Shown: positions 34,546 through 45,231 of the stretch, piece by piece
Layout of the letters: every line of letters begins with the position of its first letter
How positions within the stretch are numbered: the first letter of the stretch is position 1
Assembly: GCF_013415845.1 (NCBI RefSeq)
Contig: NZ_CP058907.1
Coordinates: 1,612,001-1,676,000, forward strand
DNA length: 64,000 bases
Direction of reading: 5' to 3'
Source of the DNA: Rhodopseudomonas palustris
GTDB taxonomy: Bacteria > Pseudomonadota > Alphaproteobacteria > Rhizobiales > Xanthobacteraceae
Notes under the pieces: generated by a model
What the model was told of the DNA's origin: nothing
The model's input: the letters and a program-made list of their open reading frames with translations, nothing else
The model's database searches: none
Program-made: the position numbers and the translations under genes

Positions 34546-34968
34546 ATGCGACTGACCCAAGGCTGTTTCTCGTTCCTGCCCGATCTCACCGACGAGCAGA
34601 TCGCCGCTCAGGTGCAATACGCGCTGTCCAAGGGCTGGGCGGTGAACCTCGAATTCACCGACGATCCGCATCCCCGCAACACCTATTGGGACATGTGGGG
34701 CCTGCCGATGTTCGATCTGCAGGACGCCGCCGGCGTGATGATGGAACTGAACGAATGCCGCAAGATCTACGGCGACCGCTACATCCGGCTGTCGGCCTTC
34801 GACTCCTCGCACGGCTGGGAGTCGGTGCGGCTGTCGTTCATCGTCAACCGCCCAAAGGACGAGCCCGGCTTCCGGCTCGACCGCCAGGAGTCCGACGGCC
34901 GCAACATGCGGTACACCACACGCGCCTATTCGGCCGACAAGCCTGAAGGCCGCCGCTACGGAGGCTGA
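34546..34968 (+). CDS. cbbS: RubisCO small subunit, red-type form I
   Basis: A 140-residue small subunit starting [19 protein letters not shown], with the red-type C-terminal extension (residues about 115-140) that forms the central hairpin in L8S8 red-type enzymes. It follows cbbL by 13 bases with AAAGGAG upstream and precedes cbbX by two bases. Confidence 0.98.
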   Translation: MRLTQGCFSFLPDLTDEQIAAQVQYALSKGWAVNLEFTDDPHPRNTYWDMWGLPMFDLQDAAGVMMELNECRKIYGDRYIRLSAFDSSHGWESVRLSFIVNRPKDEPGFRLDRQESDGRNMRYTTRAYSADKPEGRRYGG

Positions 34969-34970
34969 TC

Positions 34971-35897
34971 GTGGACGCGACAGCAACGACGCCCAATGGA
35001 GACGACGCGCCGCCCGCGCGCGTCGATCTCCGAGCCGAGTTCAATGAAGTCGGCATCGGCGAGGTGCTCGATCAGCTCGATCGTGAGCTGATCGGGCTGA
35101 AGCCGGTGAAGACTCGCATTCGAGAGATCGCGGCGCTGCTGCTGGTCGAACGGCTGCGCAAGCGGATGGGGCTGGCCACTGGCAATCCCACCTTGCACAT
35201 GTCGTTCACCGGCAATCCCGGCACCGGCAAGACCACGGTGGCGCTACGCATCGCCTCCATCCTGCACAAGCTCGGCTTCGTCCGCCGCGGCCACGTCGTC
35301 TCGGTCACCCGCGACGAACTGGTCGGGCAGTATATCGGCCACACTGCGCCGAAGACCAAGGAAGTGCTGAAGAAGGCGATGGGCGGCGTGCTGTTCATCG
35401 ACGAGGCGTATTATCTCTATCGCCCGGAGAACGAGCGCGACTACGGCCAGGAAGCGATCGAGATCCTGCTCCAGGTGATGGAGAACCAGCGCGACGATCT
35501 GGTGGTGATCCTGGCCGGCTATGCCGACCGGATGGAGAAGTTCTTCCAGAGCAATCCCGGCTTCCGCTCGCGGATCGCCCACCATATCGACTTCCCGGAC
35601 TACACCGACGGCGAGCTCTTGACGATCGCCGAAGGGATGCTGAGCGAGCAGAACTACCACTTCGCCCCCGAAGCGAAGGCCGCGTTCGAACGCTACATTG
35701 GCATCCGCAAGACCCAGCCGTTGTTCGCCAACGCCCGTTCGATCCGCAACGCGCTCGACCGTATCCGTCTCCGCCAGGCCAACCGCCTGATCGCCGACCT
35801 CGACCGCTCGCTGAGCGCTGAGGATTTAATGACGATCGAAGCGGGGGATGTGCTGGCGAGCCGGGTGTTCGGGAAGGAAGACGGTCGCGACCGGTGA
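34971..35897 (+). CDS. cbbX: CbbX, AAA+ red-type RubisCO activase
   Basis: A 308-residue AAA+ ATPase that remodels inhibited red-type RubisCO by pulling the large-subunit C-terminus. Walker A GNPGTGKT is at about residues 81-88 and Walker [12 protein letters not shown] at about 139-149; the pore-loop region [11 protein letters not shown] is between them. The start is a GTG at 34971. The gene downstream of cbbS is the usual arrangement for form IC RubisCO. Confidence 0.96.
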   Translation: MDATATTPNGDDAPPARVDLRAEFNEVGIGEVLDQLDRELIGLKPVKTRIREIAALLLVERLRKRMGLATGNPTLHMSFTGNPGTGKTTVALRIASILHKLGFVRRGHVVSVTRDELVGQYIGHTAPKTKEVLKKAMGGVLFIDEAYYLYRPENERDYGQEAIEILLQVMENQRDDLVVILAGYADRMEKFFQSNPGFRSRIAHHIDFPDYTDGELLTIAEGMLSEQNYHFAPEAKAAFERYIGIRKTQPLFANARSIRNALDRIRLRQANRLIADLDRSLSAEDLMTIEAGDVLASRVFGKEDGRDR

Positions 35898-35909
35898 GCA
35901 TCGGTCGCG
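35886..35909. terminator. Possible hairpin at the cbbX stop
   Basis: Arms CGCGACCG (35886-35893) and CGGTCGCG (35902-35909) form an 8-bp stem spanning the stop codon, between convergent cbbX and a LysR gene. There is no T-run, so terminator function is tentative. Confidence 0.4.
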
Positions 35910-35954
35910 CCACGTCAAGTCGATGCTCGTCATGGTCCCGCGGGCGCATCCCGG

Positions 35955-36929
35955 TCAATGGCCGCGGACCGCGGAGACCGCCGGCTCGGTGTCGAGCAGC
36001 GCGTTCAACATCTTTTTCCCCGAAGTATCGACCTGCATCATCTGATCGGCCTTGAAGGTCGCCTTCAGGAAGCTCGACACCGCGCGGATGCGCGGCACGA
36101 ATTGCAGGTCGGTATGCACGTTGATCCACAATTCGCGCGACGTCGACATCCGATCGTGGAGAATTGGTATCAGATCGCAGCGGCCCTTGGTGGCGAAGCT
36201 CGGCAATAGCACCAGCCCGAGCCCGCCAGCGGCGGCGTTCATCTGCGCGATCATGCTGTTGGAATGAAAACTCACCACGGGGGTTTTGATGACGTCGTCG
36301 AGCCAGCGCACCGAATCGAGCTGGATGAGGTCGTCGATATAGGTGATGAAACGGTGTCGCTTGAGATCAGCGGAAGAGCAGGGCAAGCCGTTTTGCGCGA
36401 TGTAGTCCTCTGATGCGTACAGTCCGAGTTCGAAGCAACCGATGCGTTCCGAGACCATGCCCTGGCCGCGGGGTTGAAAGAAGCTGAGGAAGAGGTCGGC
36501 TTCGCGGCGGTTGACCGAGACGGCTTGCGGCGACGTCAGCAACTCCACGATCAGATTTGGATGTTGGCGGTGCAGCCGCGAGAACTGAGCGGCCAGATAC
36601 AACGACGCGATCCCTTCCATTGTCGCCAGCCGGACGCGGCCCGCCGTTCGGCTGCCGCTGCATTGCACGTCCTCGCGCATCGCGATCACGGCGCTCTCGA
36701 TCCGTTCGGCATGGCAGAGCAGTCGGTCGCCGAGCTCGGTCACGCGTAGTCCGGAGGGAAGCCGCTCGAACAGTGCGATCCCGAGAGTGCTTTCGAGATG
36801 GGCGATCTTCCGACTGATAGTGGATTGGTCGACCTTCAGTCGTCGCGCCGCGCTGCCCAGGCTGCCGCCTCGGGCCGCATGCAGGAACACCTTCAGGTCG
36901 TCCCAGTCGAGTGAATTGAACTCTGTCAT
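35955..36929 (-). CDS. LysR-family transcriptional regulator divergent from nitrilase
   Basis: A 324-residue regulator with an N-terminal winged helix (DDLKVFLHAARGGSLGSAARRLKVDQSTISRKIAHLE, about residues 10-46) and a LysR effector domain. It is of the type with VDQSTISRKI recognition helices that often control single divergent enzymes. The start at 36929 (MTEFNSLDW) is chosen over longer upstream frames that run into the divergent promoter. It shares a 136-base control region with the nitrilase, so it probably senses a nitrile, acid or amino-acid-like ligand; the ligand is not known. Confidence 0.88.
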   Translation of the reverse strand: MTEFNSLDWDDLKVFLHAARGGSLGSAARRLKVDQSTISRKIAHLESTLGIALFERLPSGLRVTELGDRLLCHAERIESAVIAMREDVQCSGSRTAGRVRLATMEGIASLYLAAQFSRLHRQHPNLIVELLTSPQAVSVNRREADLFLSFFQPRGQGMVSERIGCFELGLYASEDYIAQNGLPCSSADLKRHRFITYIDDLIQLDSVRWLDDVIKTPVVSFHSNSMIAQMNAAAGGLGLVLLPSFATKGRCDLIPILHDRMSTSRELWINVHTDLQFVPRIRAVSSFLKATFKADQMMQVDTSGKKMLNALLDTEPAVSAVRGH

Positions 36930-37065
36930 GGCTTCGTATCGGCAAAAGCTGTGCCAATCGGAGCCGGGGAGGCGAAGTGTCGCCGACTGCAAGCCGGGTT
37001 GCAGGATTGCCTCTACCCATCGCCCGCGGAGGCGACCTAGCCTGCTCGAAACCAAGGACGACAAC

Positions 37066-38115
37066 ATGCTTCCTCACTTCAAAGCAGCTGCGATACACGC
37101 CGCGCCCGTATTCCTCGACAAGACTGCGACTACAAAAAAGGCGATCTCGCTCATCCGTGAGGCAGTCGCTGCGGGTGCGGAGCTGGTTGCATTTCCGGAG
37201 ACTTACATCCCGGCGTTTCCGGTTTGGGCGGCGTTGTGGGCACCGATCGACAACCACGATCTGTTCGTGCGAATGGCGGATCAGTCGGTGCTGATCGATG
37301 GTCCCGAGGTGAAAGCGATCCGGGACGAGGCTCGGCGGCTCGGCGTTGTGGTGTCGATCGGTATCAGCGAAAAATCGCCGGCCAGCGTGGGTGGGATCTG
37401 GAACTCCAATCTATTGATCGGCGAGGACGGCGAGATCCTCAACCATCACCGTAAGCTGGTTCCGACCTTCTACGAGAAGCTGATCTGGAGCGCCGGTGAC
37501 GGCGCGGGTCTCCGCGTCGTCGACACGCGGCTCGGCAAGATCGGTCAATTGATCTGCGGCGAAAACACCAATCCGCTGGCGCGCTATGCATTGATAGCGC
37601 AGGGCGAGCAGTTCCATATCTCGAGCTGGCCGCCGGTCTGGCCGACCCGGCGTCCGGCCGAAGGCGGAAACTATCACATTGCGGCGGCGACCCGGATTCG
37701 CGCCAGCGCGCATTGCTTCGAAGCGAAGGTCTTTGGTCTTGTCACGTCCGGCGTGCTCGACAAGGCCGCGCGCGACATGCTGGTGGCGCGCGATCCGTCG
37801 GCCGCAGCCGTGCTCGACGGCACGCCGCGCGCGGCGACATTCTTCTTGGACCCGACAGGCGAGCAGATCGGCGAAGCGCTGTGCGAGGACGAGGGCATTC
37901 TGTATGCCGATATCGATCTCAACCGATGCGTCGAGCCCAAGCAATTTCACGACGTGGTCGGTTACTACAACCGGTTCGATGTTTTCGCCGTCAGCATCAG
38001 CCGTCGCCGGCTGACGCCGGCGACGTTCGTCGACGATCTGCCACTCCCCGCAGTCGTGGACAATGTCGAAGACAAGGTCGGGCGCGCGCCGAACGCGGCG
38101 CCCGTAGTCCTTTAA
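37066..38115 (+). CDS. Nitrilase (C-N hydrolase superfamily)
   Basis: A 349-residue enzyme with the complete catalytic triad: Glu45 (AFPETYIPAF), Lys130 (HRKLVPTFYE) and Cys164 (LICGENTNP). The GENTNPLARYALIAQGEQFHISSWPPVWPT stretch after the cysteine is typical of true nitrilases that convert nitriles to carboxylic acids and ammonia, rather than amidases. ATG 37066 is used; the open frame upstream to 36787 crosses the divergent LysR gene and is not credible. It is followed by a branched-chain-type ABC importer, suggesting uptake and nitrogen use of a nitrile or related compound. The substrate is not predictable. Confidence 0.92.
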   Translation: MLPHFKAAAIHAAPVFLDKTATTKKAISLIREAVAAGAELVAFPETYIPAFPVWAALWAPIDNHDLFVRMADQSVLIDGPEVKAIRDEARRLGVVVSIGISEKSPASVGGIWNSNLLIGEDGEILNHHRKLVPTFYEKLIWSAGDGAGLRVVDTRLGKIGQLICGENTNPLARYALIAQGEQFHISSWPPVWPTRRPAEGGNYHIAAATRIRASAHCFEAKVFGLVTSGVLDKAARDMLVARDPSAAAVLDGTPRAATFFLDPTGEQIGEALCEDEGILYADIDLNRCVEPKQFHDVVGYYNRFDVFAVSISRRRLTPATFVDDLPLPAVVDNVEDKVGRAPNAAPVVL

Positions 38116-38190
38116 CTTCGCCGGAGGCGTTTCCCCAAGCCGCAGTTCACTGCCGATGGTGGCGGTGATTCAACTCGTAGAGGTGGTGAT

Positions 38191-39507
38191 ATGCAGTTTG
38201 ACCGTCGGCAGCTTTTGCTTGGAGGAGTCGGCGCCGCAGCCGGGCTTGCGCTTCCCGGAGGTGCATTTGCGCAATCGCCGGCCGCGATCGGAACCTTTCC
38301 GGCGGGCGTTTCGGCCGATTCGGTGTTTGTGGGCCTGACCATTCCGCTCACCGGGGTTTTCTCGGGCGATGGCGGCGATCTCAAGCTCGGCTACGAGCTG
38401 GCGATCGCGCAGATCAACGCCGGTAGCGACATCGCGCAGAAATGGGGACTCAAGGGCAAGGGCGTGCTGGGCCGGCAAATTCGCTACAAGGTCTCGGACA
38501 CCGAGGGCAAGCCGAACCTCGATGTGCAGAGCGCCACGCAGTTCATCCAGCGCGACAAGGCCATCATGGTGTCGGGCTCGGTGTCTAGCTCCAGCGCGAT
38601 CGCGCTCGAAGAGCTCGGGTCGCGCGAGAAAGTGCTGTACATGGTCGGCATCGCCGGCTCCAACGACATCACCGGAAAGAATTGCCAGCGCTACGGATTC
38701 CGCTCTCAGCAGAACGCCTATATGGCGGCCAAGGGCCTCGCTCCGGTGGTGGCGAAGGCGCTCGGCAAGAACATCAAGATGGCCTTCCTGGTGCCCGACT
38801 ACACCTACGGCCACAGCGTGTATGACAGCTTTTCCAAGTTCGCGACCGAGCAGGGCTGGAAGCAGGTTGCCAAGGAAGTGGTGCCGCTCGGCACTACCGA
38901 TTACTCCTCGGCGTTGCTCAATATCGCCAACAGCGGCGCTGATGTGTTCGTCAACATCGCCTTCGGTGCCGACTCCGTCGCCTCGACTAAGCAGGCCGAG
39001 CAGTTCGGTGTGCTGAAGCGGATGAAGCTCGTCGTGCCAAATCTGTCGTCGTTCCAGGACAAGGAGCTCGGCGCCGAGTTGATGCAGGGGGTCTACGGAA
39101 GCTGTGATTTCTGGTTCGGTCTGCAGGACAAGTTCCCGCTCGCCAAGGCGTTCGTCGACAGCTTCGTCGCGCAGAACAATTACCATCCGCGCTGGGGGGC
39201 ACATATCGGCTACATGCAGACCTATCTGTGGGCGATGTCGGTCGAGCGTGCCAACACCTTCAATCCGGTGGACGTCATCAAGGTGATGGAGAATTCCAAA
39301 GCGGAGCCCTACGTCACGACGATCGGCAAAGTCTATTTCCGCGCCGAGGACCATCAGATGGTGCGCCCGATCCCGATTCTGCGCGGCAAGAAACCGTCGG
39401 AGATGAAGCACAAGGAAGACTTCTACGACATCATCGACCTTGTCGACGGCGAGGCCGTGATGAATCCGCCGGACCTGTTCGGTTGCAAGCTCGGCCCCTA
39501 CACCTGA
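38191..39507 (+). CDS. Branched-chain amino acid-type ABC transporter, periplasmic binding protein
   Basis: A 438-residue periplasmic receptor with a Tat-like signal (DRRQLLLGGVGAAAGLALP ... AFA, about residues 1-28) and a type I periplasmic-binding fold starting VFVGLTIPLTGVFSGDGGDLKLGYELAI. It belongs to the LivK/urea/amide-binding group (Peripla_BP_6). It is the first gene of a four-gene importer 75 bases after the nitrilase. The ligand may be the nitrilase substrate or product; this is inferred from position only. Confidence 0.88.
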   Translation: MQFDRRQLLLGGVGAAAGLALPGGAFAQSPAAIGTFPAGVSADSVFVGLTIPLTGVFSGDGGDLKLGYELAIAQINAGSDIAQKWGLKGKGVLGRQIRYKVSDTEGKPNLDVQSATQFIQRDKAIMVSGSVSSSSAIALEELGSREKVLYMVGIAGSNDITGKNCQRYGFRSQQNAYMAAKGLAPVVAKALGKNIKMAFLVPDYTYGHSVYDSFSKFATEQGWKQVAKEVVPLGTTDYSSALLNIANSGADVFVNIAFGADSVASTKQAEQFGVLKRMKLVVPNLSSFQDKELGAELMQGVYGSCDFWFGLQDKFPLAKAFVDSFVAQNNYHPRWGAHIGYMQTYLWAMSVERANTFNPVDVIKVMENSKAEPYVTTIGKVYFRAEDHQMVRPIPILRGKKPSEMKHKEDFYDIIDLVDGEAVMNPPDLFGCKLGPYT

Positions 39508-39515
39508 GGATCGTC

Positions 39516-40391
39516 ATGCCGAGCTTGCCCGTTCTGATTTCGCAGGCCTTTAACGGCTTGGCACTCGGCTCACTGCTGGCACTTGTCAGCAGCGGGTTGA
39601 CGATCATTCTCGGCACGCTCGGCGTGCTGAATTTTGCCCACGGCGCGCTGTTCGCCGTGGGCGCCTACGCCGCCTTCGTGATGCTGCAGTACACCTCGTC
39701 CTTCGTGCTGGCGGTCGTCGTCGGCTGCGGCTTCATGCTGGTGCTCGGCTTCGTGCTCGAGCGCGTCATTATCCGTTACTTTTACGACCGACCGCACGAA
39801 GACCAGATCCTCGTGACTTACGGCATCGGCATCGTGCTCGTCGAGTGCATCCGAGCCGGATTCGGAGGCAACGCCCAGCGGGTGCCCGTGCCGTCCTGGG
39901 GGCAGGGCGCCACGCAGCTCGGCTTCCTGATCTATCCAACCTATCGGTTGCAACTGATCGCAATCATCGCCGGGTTGCTGCTCGCCCTCTATCTGGTGTT
40001 GTACCGTACCTCAATGGGCCTGGTGGTGCGCGCCGGAATCGAAAATCCGGGTATGGTCGGAATTCTAGGCATCAATGTCCGCCGTGCCTTCCTTCTGGTG
40101 TTCGCGATCGGCATCGTCGCCGTCGGCCTCGCCGGAATGCTGTATGCCCCCGTGGTAGCGGTTTCGCCGGACATGGGTGCGAACTTCATGGCCCAATCCT
40201 TCGTCGTGATCGTGCTCGGTGGTCTCGGCTCGTTCCCAGGCGCCATCGTCGGCGGCCTGATCGCGGGCGAGATCATCAGTCTCACGAGTGCGTTCAACTC
40301 ATCGTATTCGGAAGTCATGCTCTACGCACTTATGGCGCTGTTGCTCGTGATGCGTCCGCAGGGGCTGTTCGGTACGGAAGGCCGGGCATGA
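39516..40391 (+). CDS. ABC transporter permease, LivH family
   Basis: A 291-residue inner-membrane permease with about eight hydrophobic helices and the family segments LTIILGTLGVLNFAHGALFAVGAY (about residues 27-50) and VVIVLGGLGSFPGAIVGGLIAGE (about 230-252). It begins eight bases after the receptor gene and overlaps the next gene by four bases. Confidence 0.93.
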   Translation: MPSLPVLISQAFNGLALGSLLALVSSGLTIILGTLGVLNFAHGALFAVGAYAAFVMLQYTSSFVLAVVVGCGFMLVLGFVLERVIIRYFYDRPHEDQILVTYGIGIVLVECIRAGFGGNAQRVPVPSWGQGATQLGFLIYPTYRLQLIAIIAGLLLALYLVLYRTSMGLVVRAGIENPGMVGILGINVRRAFLLVFAIGIVAVGLAGMLYAPVVAVSPDMGANFMAQSFVVIVLGGLGSFPGAIVGGLIAGEIISLTSAFNSSYSEVMLYALMALLLVMRPQGLFGTEGRA

Positions 40392-42239
40392 AGTGGGCGA
40401 GCAGATACGTTCCGGAAGCCCTTGTCCTGCTGACGCTGGTGCTAGCTCCGGTGGCGCTGAATCCGCTCGGGTTCTCGACCGACCTGCTGACGCGGGTGCT
40501 GAATTGGGGGCTGATCGGCCTCGGCTTTGATATCTTGTTCGGCCTGACAGGGCTGTTGTCATTCGGCCAGGCGGCGTTCTACGGCGTCGGCGGTTTCGTG
40601 ACGGCCTATCTGCTGGTGTCCGGCGCAGTGGGCAGCGTTTGGCTCGCGTTACTTGTGGGGACGGCCTCAGCCGGGGTTTTCGGTCTCGTGGTCGGCTGGT
40701 TCGCCGTCCGGCGGATCGGCATTTACTTCACGATGATCACGCTGGCGTTCGGCCAGATGGCCTATTTCATCGAGAATTCGCCGTTGTCGGATTACACCGG
40801 CGGCGAGAACGGGATCCCCGGCGTGCCGGCGCCGACACTCGGCTTCGGAGCCGATGCGTTCAGGATCAGCGCCGGATTGCCGATGTACGTACTCTTCGCG
40901 GTGATCTTCTTTCTCGGCTACGTACTGGCACGGCGCATCGTGCGCTCGCCGGTGGGCGCGATTCTGCTGGCCATCAAGGAGAACACCGGACGCGTCGCGA
41001 TGCTCGGCCACGACGTGCCCGCCTACAAGCTGACCGCGTTCGTCATCGCTGCACTGTACGCCGGCCTTGCCGGCGGCTTGCTCGGCTCGTTCCAGAGCTA
41101 TATGCCGCCTGACGCGTTCTCGCTCGAGACATCTGGACAATTGGTGGTGCAGACCATCGTCGGCGGTGCCGGCACCCTGATTGGACCGTTGGTCGGCGCA
41201 GCAGTGTGGCTGTGGCTGCGCGACAACCTGCAACTGATCCCCGGCTTCGCCATGCTTTGGAAGTTGGTGCTCGGCATCGCGTTCATCGTGCTGGTGATCG
41301 GGCTGCGCCGCGGCGTCTGCGGAGAGATCGTGCATTGGTGGAACGAACGCACCAATCAAGCAGCGCTACGCGCGGCCGAAGCGCGAACGGAGGCGATCGA
41401 GGCGCACAACATCGATGCCGTGGCGGGCGAGGAGCTCAGGCGCAGGGATGTCGCTCTATCGCTCGCCGAGCCCGCGACCGGCGACGGAGAGGTCGCGCTC
41501 GAGGCGCGATCGCTGGCGCGATACTATGGCGGCCTGCGCGCAGTCGATGGCGTTTCTTTCAAGGTGCGTCGCGGATCGATCCATGCCGTGATCGGCCCGA
41601 ACGGTGCCGGCAAAAGCACGCTGTTCAAAATGCTGCTCGACGAGATCAGCCCGTCGTCGGGAGAGGTGCTGCTGTTCGGCGAGAGATTGACCGGAGTTGG
41701 CGTCAGCCGAGCCGCCCAGCGCGGGGTCGCCAAGAGCAATCAGCTCAATCAGTTGTTCCCCAATCTGTCGGTGCGCAACAACCTGCGGATCGCAGCCTTA
41801 GCGCGCGGCCGCGGCCCCTTGCGCTTCGATCTGCTGCGGCCGGCGGATAGCCTGCCGGACGTCGAAGCACAGATCGCCGTCATCCTGGATCAGCTCAACC
41901 TCGTCGAGCGTGCCGATACACCGGCGCATGTGCTGGCTTATGGCGAGAAGCGCCGCCTCGAAATCGGGATGGCGCTGGCGACGAGTCCGAACGTGCTGCT
42001 GCTCGACGAGCCGCTGGCCGGTATGAGCCCGGCGGAGAGGGCTGCGACCTGTGCCTTCATCCGCGATATTGCCCGAGCCCGAACCGTGGTGATCGTCGAG
42101 CACGATCTCGACGCCATTTTCGGCCTCGCCGAGCGCATCACCGTGCTTTACGAGGGTCGGCTGCTCGCGGACGGCACTGCCGACGAGGTCCGCCGCAACC
42201 CGGCCGTCCAGGAGGCTTATCTCGGAGGGCTGCACGCGC

Positions 42240-42253
<14 letters not shown>
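40388..42253 (+). CDS. Fused LivM permease - LivG ATPase of the same importer
   Basis: A single 621-residue frame joining two subunits normally encoded separately. Residues 1-320 form the LivM permease ([47 protein letters not shown]). A linker (about 320-372) leads to the LivG ATPase with Walker [10 protein letters not shown] (about 403-411), signature-like [14 protein letters not shown] (about 517-530) and Walker [14 protein letters not shown] (about 537-549). No stop or frame change interrupts the join. Its stop overlaps livF by 14 bases. Such fusions occur in other Bradyrhizobiaceae importers. Confidence 0.93.
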
Positions 42254-42944
<691 letters not shown>

Positions 42945-42949
42945 CGCGG

Positions 42950-42986
42950 GGCCGGTGCGGCGAGGTCTCGTCTCGCCGCACCGGCC
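42950..42986. terminator. Bidirectional terminator after livF
   Basis: A perfect 15-bp stem (GGCCGGTGCGGCGAG at 42950-42964, complement at 42972-42986) with a 7-base loop, five bases after the livF stop and seven bases from the end of the convergent hydrolase gene. Confidence 0.8.
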
Positions 42987-42993
42987 GTCGCGA

Positions 42994-43776
42994 TCATTGC
43001 TGCAGCGCCTTCAGCACCTCGTCGGGACGCTCGACCATCATCGTATGGCCCGCGCCTTTGAGGATCACGGTGCGTGATCCTGCGATCGCGGCGGCGAGGG
43101 TCTTGCCGTTCTTGGTCGGGGTCATCATGTCGCGTTCGCCGAGGATGAACAGCGTCGGCACCGTCACCTTCGCAGCCGCTGCGAGCGCGTCCTTGTAGTC
43201 GTTGCACGCCGACAGATCGTTGAAGATCACGCCGGGCTTGTTGGCTTCGAGCACCCGCACCGAGCCGCCGTGCATCCACAGGCCTGGGGCGAGGTTGCCG
43301 CCGATCTCGGCGTCGGGGCCGAGGCCCCAGATCGTCATCATGGCGATCGCGGCGGGATCGTTGGCTTCGGCGGCCTTCAAGAGATCGGGGCCGACCGCCA
43401 TCGTCGAGGTGGTGCCGATCAGCGCCAGCGACGCGACCTTGGCCGGATGCCGCGCGGCGGCTTCGAGCGCAATCAGCGAGCCCATCGAGTGACCGATCAG
43501 CTTGGCCGGCTGCGCGCCTGTGGCGTCGAGCAGCGCGGCGATCCAGTCCGCCATCTCGGCAATCGTCTTCAGCGCCTCGCCACCGGAGCGGCCGTGGCCA
43601 GGCAGGTCGGGCGCCAGCACGGCAAAGCCGTGATGCGCGAACCAGCGCGTCTGCAGCGCCCACACCGAGTGATCGAAGCCAGCGCCGTGAATGAACACCG
43701 CGGCGGGCAGCGACGCGTCGAACGGCTTGCCGCCGGTGGCGACGAAGGTGTCTGTCCCGTTGACCTTGATCTGCAT
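42994..43776 (-). CDS. Alpha/beta-hydrolase fold protein
   Basis: A 260-residue hydrolase with the catalytic triad visible: nucleophile Ser in GHSMG (about residue 96), Asp in GERDMMTP and His in GAGHTMM near the C-terminus, plus the oxyanion HGAGFDHSVW. It lies three bases after metY on the same strand, so it is cotranscribed. It is too short and unlike MetX to be the homoserine acetyltransferase. The substrate is unknown; esterase, lactonase or haloperoxidase-like activity are possible. Confidence 0.88.
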   Translation of the reverse strand: MQIKVNGTDTFVATGGKPFDASLPAAVFIHGAGFDHSVWALQTRWFAHHGFAVLAPDLPGHGRSGGEALKTIAEMADWIAALLDATGAQPAKLIGHSMGSLIALEAAARHPAKVASLALIGTTSTMAVGPDLLKAAEANDPAAIAMMTIWGLGPDAEIGGNLAPGLWMHGGSVRVLEANKPGVIFNDLSACNDYKDALAAAAKVTVPTLFILGERDMMTPTKNGKTLAAAIAGSRTVILKGAGHTMMVERPDEVLKALQQ

Positions 43777-43779
43777 GGC

Positions 43780-45075
43780 TTAGCCCTTCTGCGAAACGCG
43801 CAGCGCCTGCGCCAGGTCAGCGATAATGTCGTCGGCGGTTTCGATGCCGACCGACAGCCGGATCAGCTCTTCACCGATGCCGGCGGCCGCGAGCTGCTCG
43901 GCGCTCATCTGCTGATGCGTGGTCGATGCCGGATGGATCACCAGCGTCTTGGCGTCGCCGACATTGGCGAGATGGCTGGTCAGCCGCAGCGCTTCGATGA
44001 ACTTGCGCCCGGCGGCGCGGCCGCCCTTGATGCCGAACGAGATGATCGAGCCGGCGCCGTTCGGCAGCAGCGTCTTGGCGAGTTCGTAGTCGGTGTGGTT
44101 GTCCAGCGTCGGATGCAGCACCCAATCGACCGCCTTGTTGGCCTGAAGGAAGTCGAGCACCGCCTTGGTGTTGGCGACATGCCGATCCATCCGAACCGGC
44201 AGCGTCTCGATGCCCTGCAAAAGCTGGAAGGCGTTGGTCGGCGACAGACACGCACCAAAGTCGCGCAGGCCTTCCATCCGCGCGCGAATGACGAAAGCGG
44301 GCGGGCCGAACTGCTCGTCGAAGACGACGTCGTGATAGCCGGCGTAGGGCTCGGTCAGCGTCGGAAACTTGCCGGAGCCGCGCCAGTCGAACCGGCCGCC
44401 ATCGACCAGCACGCCGCCGATGGCGATGCCGTGGCCGCCGAGCCATTTGGTGACCGAATGCATCACGATGTCGGCGCCGAGCTCGATCGGCTTGCTGAGG
44501 TACGGCGTCGCGAAGGTGTTGTCGATCAAGAGCGGGATTTTCGCCTCATGGGCGATGGCCGCGACCTTCGGGATGTCGAGCACTTCGAGACCCGGATTGC
44601 CGATGGTCTCGCCGATCACCAGCCTGGTGTTCGGCTGGATCGCCGCGGCCAGACCGGCGTGGTCGCGCGGCGCCACGAAGGTGGTGGTGATGCCAAACCG
44701 CGGCAGCGTGTGCGCCAAGAGGTTGATCGTGCCGCCGTACAGCGACGACGACGCGACGATGTGATCGCCGGCATTCAGCAGCGTGGCGATCGCCAGATGC
44801 AGCGCCGCCATGCCGCTGGCGGTCGCCACCGCGCCGACGCCGTTCTCCAGCGCGGCGATCCGCTCTTCCAGCACCGCGATCGTCGGATTGGAAATCCGCG
44901 TGTAGAGGTGGCCGGGCCGCTCCATGTTGAACAGCGCGGCGGCGTGGTCGGTGTCCTGAAACACGTAGGACGTGGTCTGATAGATCGGCACCGCGCGCGA
45001 GCCGGTCAGCGGATCGGGATGTTGCCCGGCGTGCAGGCTGAGGGTTTCAAATCCGGGCGGTTTGGGTGCGGCCAT
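43780..45075 (-). CDS. metY: O-acetylhomoserine sulfhydrylase (MetY type)
   Basis: A 431-residue PLP enzyme of the Cys/Met metabolism family that makes homocysteine from O-acetylhomoserine and sulfide (aminocarboxypropyltransferase). The PLP lysine is in [15 protein letters not shown] (about residue 210), with [13 protein letters not shown] before it. The [27 protein letters not shown]-terminus is characteristic of MetY rather than MetB or MetC. It leads an operon with the alpha/beta hydrolase. Confidence 0.93.
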   Translation of the reverse strand: MAAPKPPGFETLSLHAGQHPDPLTGSRAVPIYQTTSYVFQDTDHAAALFNMERPGHLYTRISNPTIAVLEERIAALENGVGAVATASGMAALHLAIATLLNAGDHIVASSSLYGGTINLLAHTLPRFGITTTFVAPRDHAGLAAAIQPNTRLVIGETIGNPGLEVLDIPKVAAIAHEAKIPLLIDNTFATPYLSKPIELGADIVMHSVTKWLGGHGIAIGGVLVDGGRFDWRGSGKFPTLTEPYAGYHDVVFDEQFGPPAFVIRARMEGLRDFGACLSPTNAFQLLQGIETLPVRMDRHVANTKAVLDFLQANKAVDWVLHPTLDNHTDYELAKTLLPNGAGSIISFGIKGGRAAGRKFIEALRLTSHLANVGDAKTLVIHPASTTHQQMSAEQLAAAGIGEELIRLSVGIETADDIIADLAQALRVSQKG

Positions 45076-45117
45076 GATGTGCTCGGGATGTTTCCTGGAT
45101 TGTTAGTTAGGTTCCTT

Positions 45118-45194
45118 CATTGCGAGGAGCGGAGCGACGAAGCAATCAGGCTCAGTGCTCGGCGCTTCTGGATTGCTTCGCTTCGCTCGCAATG
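45118..45194. repeat. Imperfect palindromic repeat (CATTGCGAG...CTCGCAATG type)
   Basis: An inverted pair: CATTGCGAG...GAAGCAATC (45118-45147) facing GATTGCTTCG...CTCGCAATG (45171-45194), in the gap between metY and the oligopeptidase gene. The arms mismatch at a few positions. It resembles the REP-like elements common in GC-rich alphaproteobacterial intergenic regions. Confidence 0.75.
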
Positions 45195-45231
45195 ACGGGG
45201 AAAGGGCGGTGTCCAAGACTTTATGCCACGC

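Noticed and set aside
36787..37065. Long N-terminal extension of the nitrilase
   Set aside because: It runs antisense through the divergent LysR gene and its start region; nitrilases begin near MLPHFKAAAIHAAPV.
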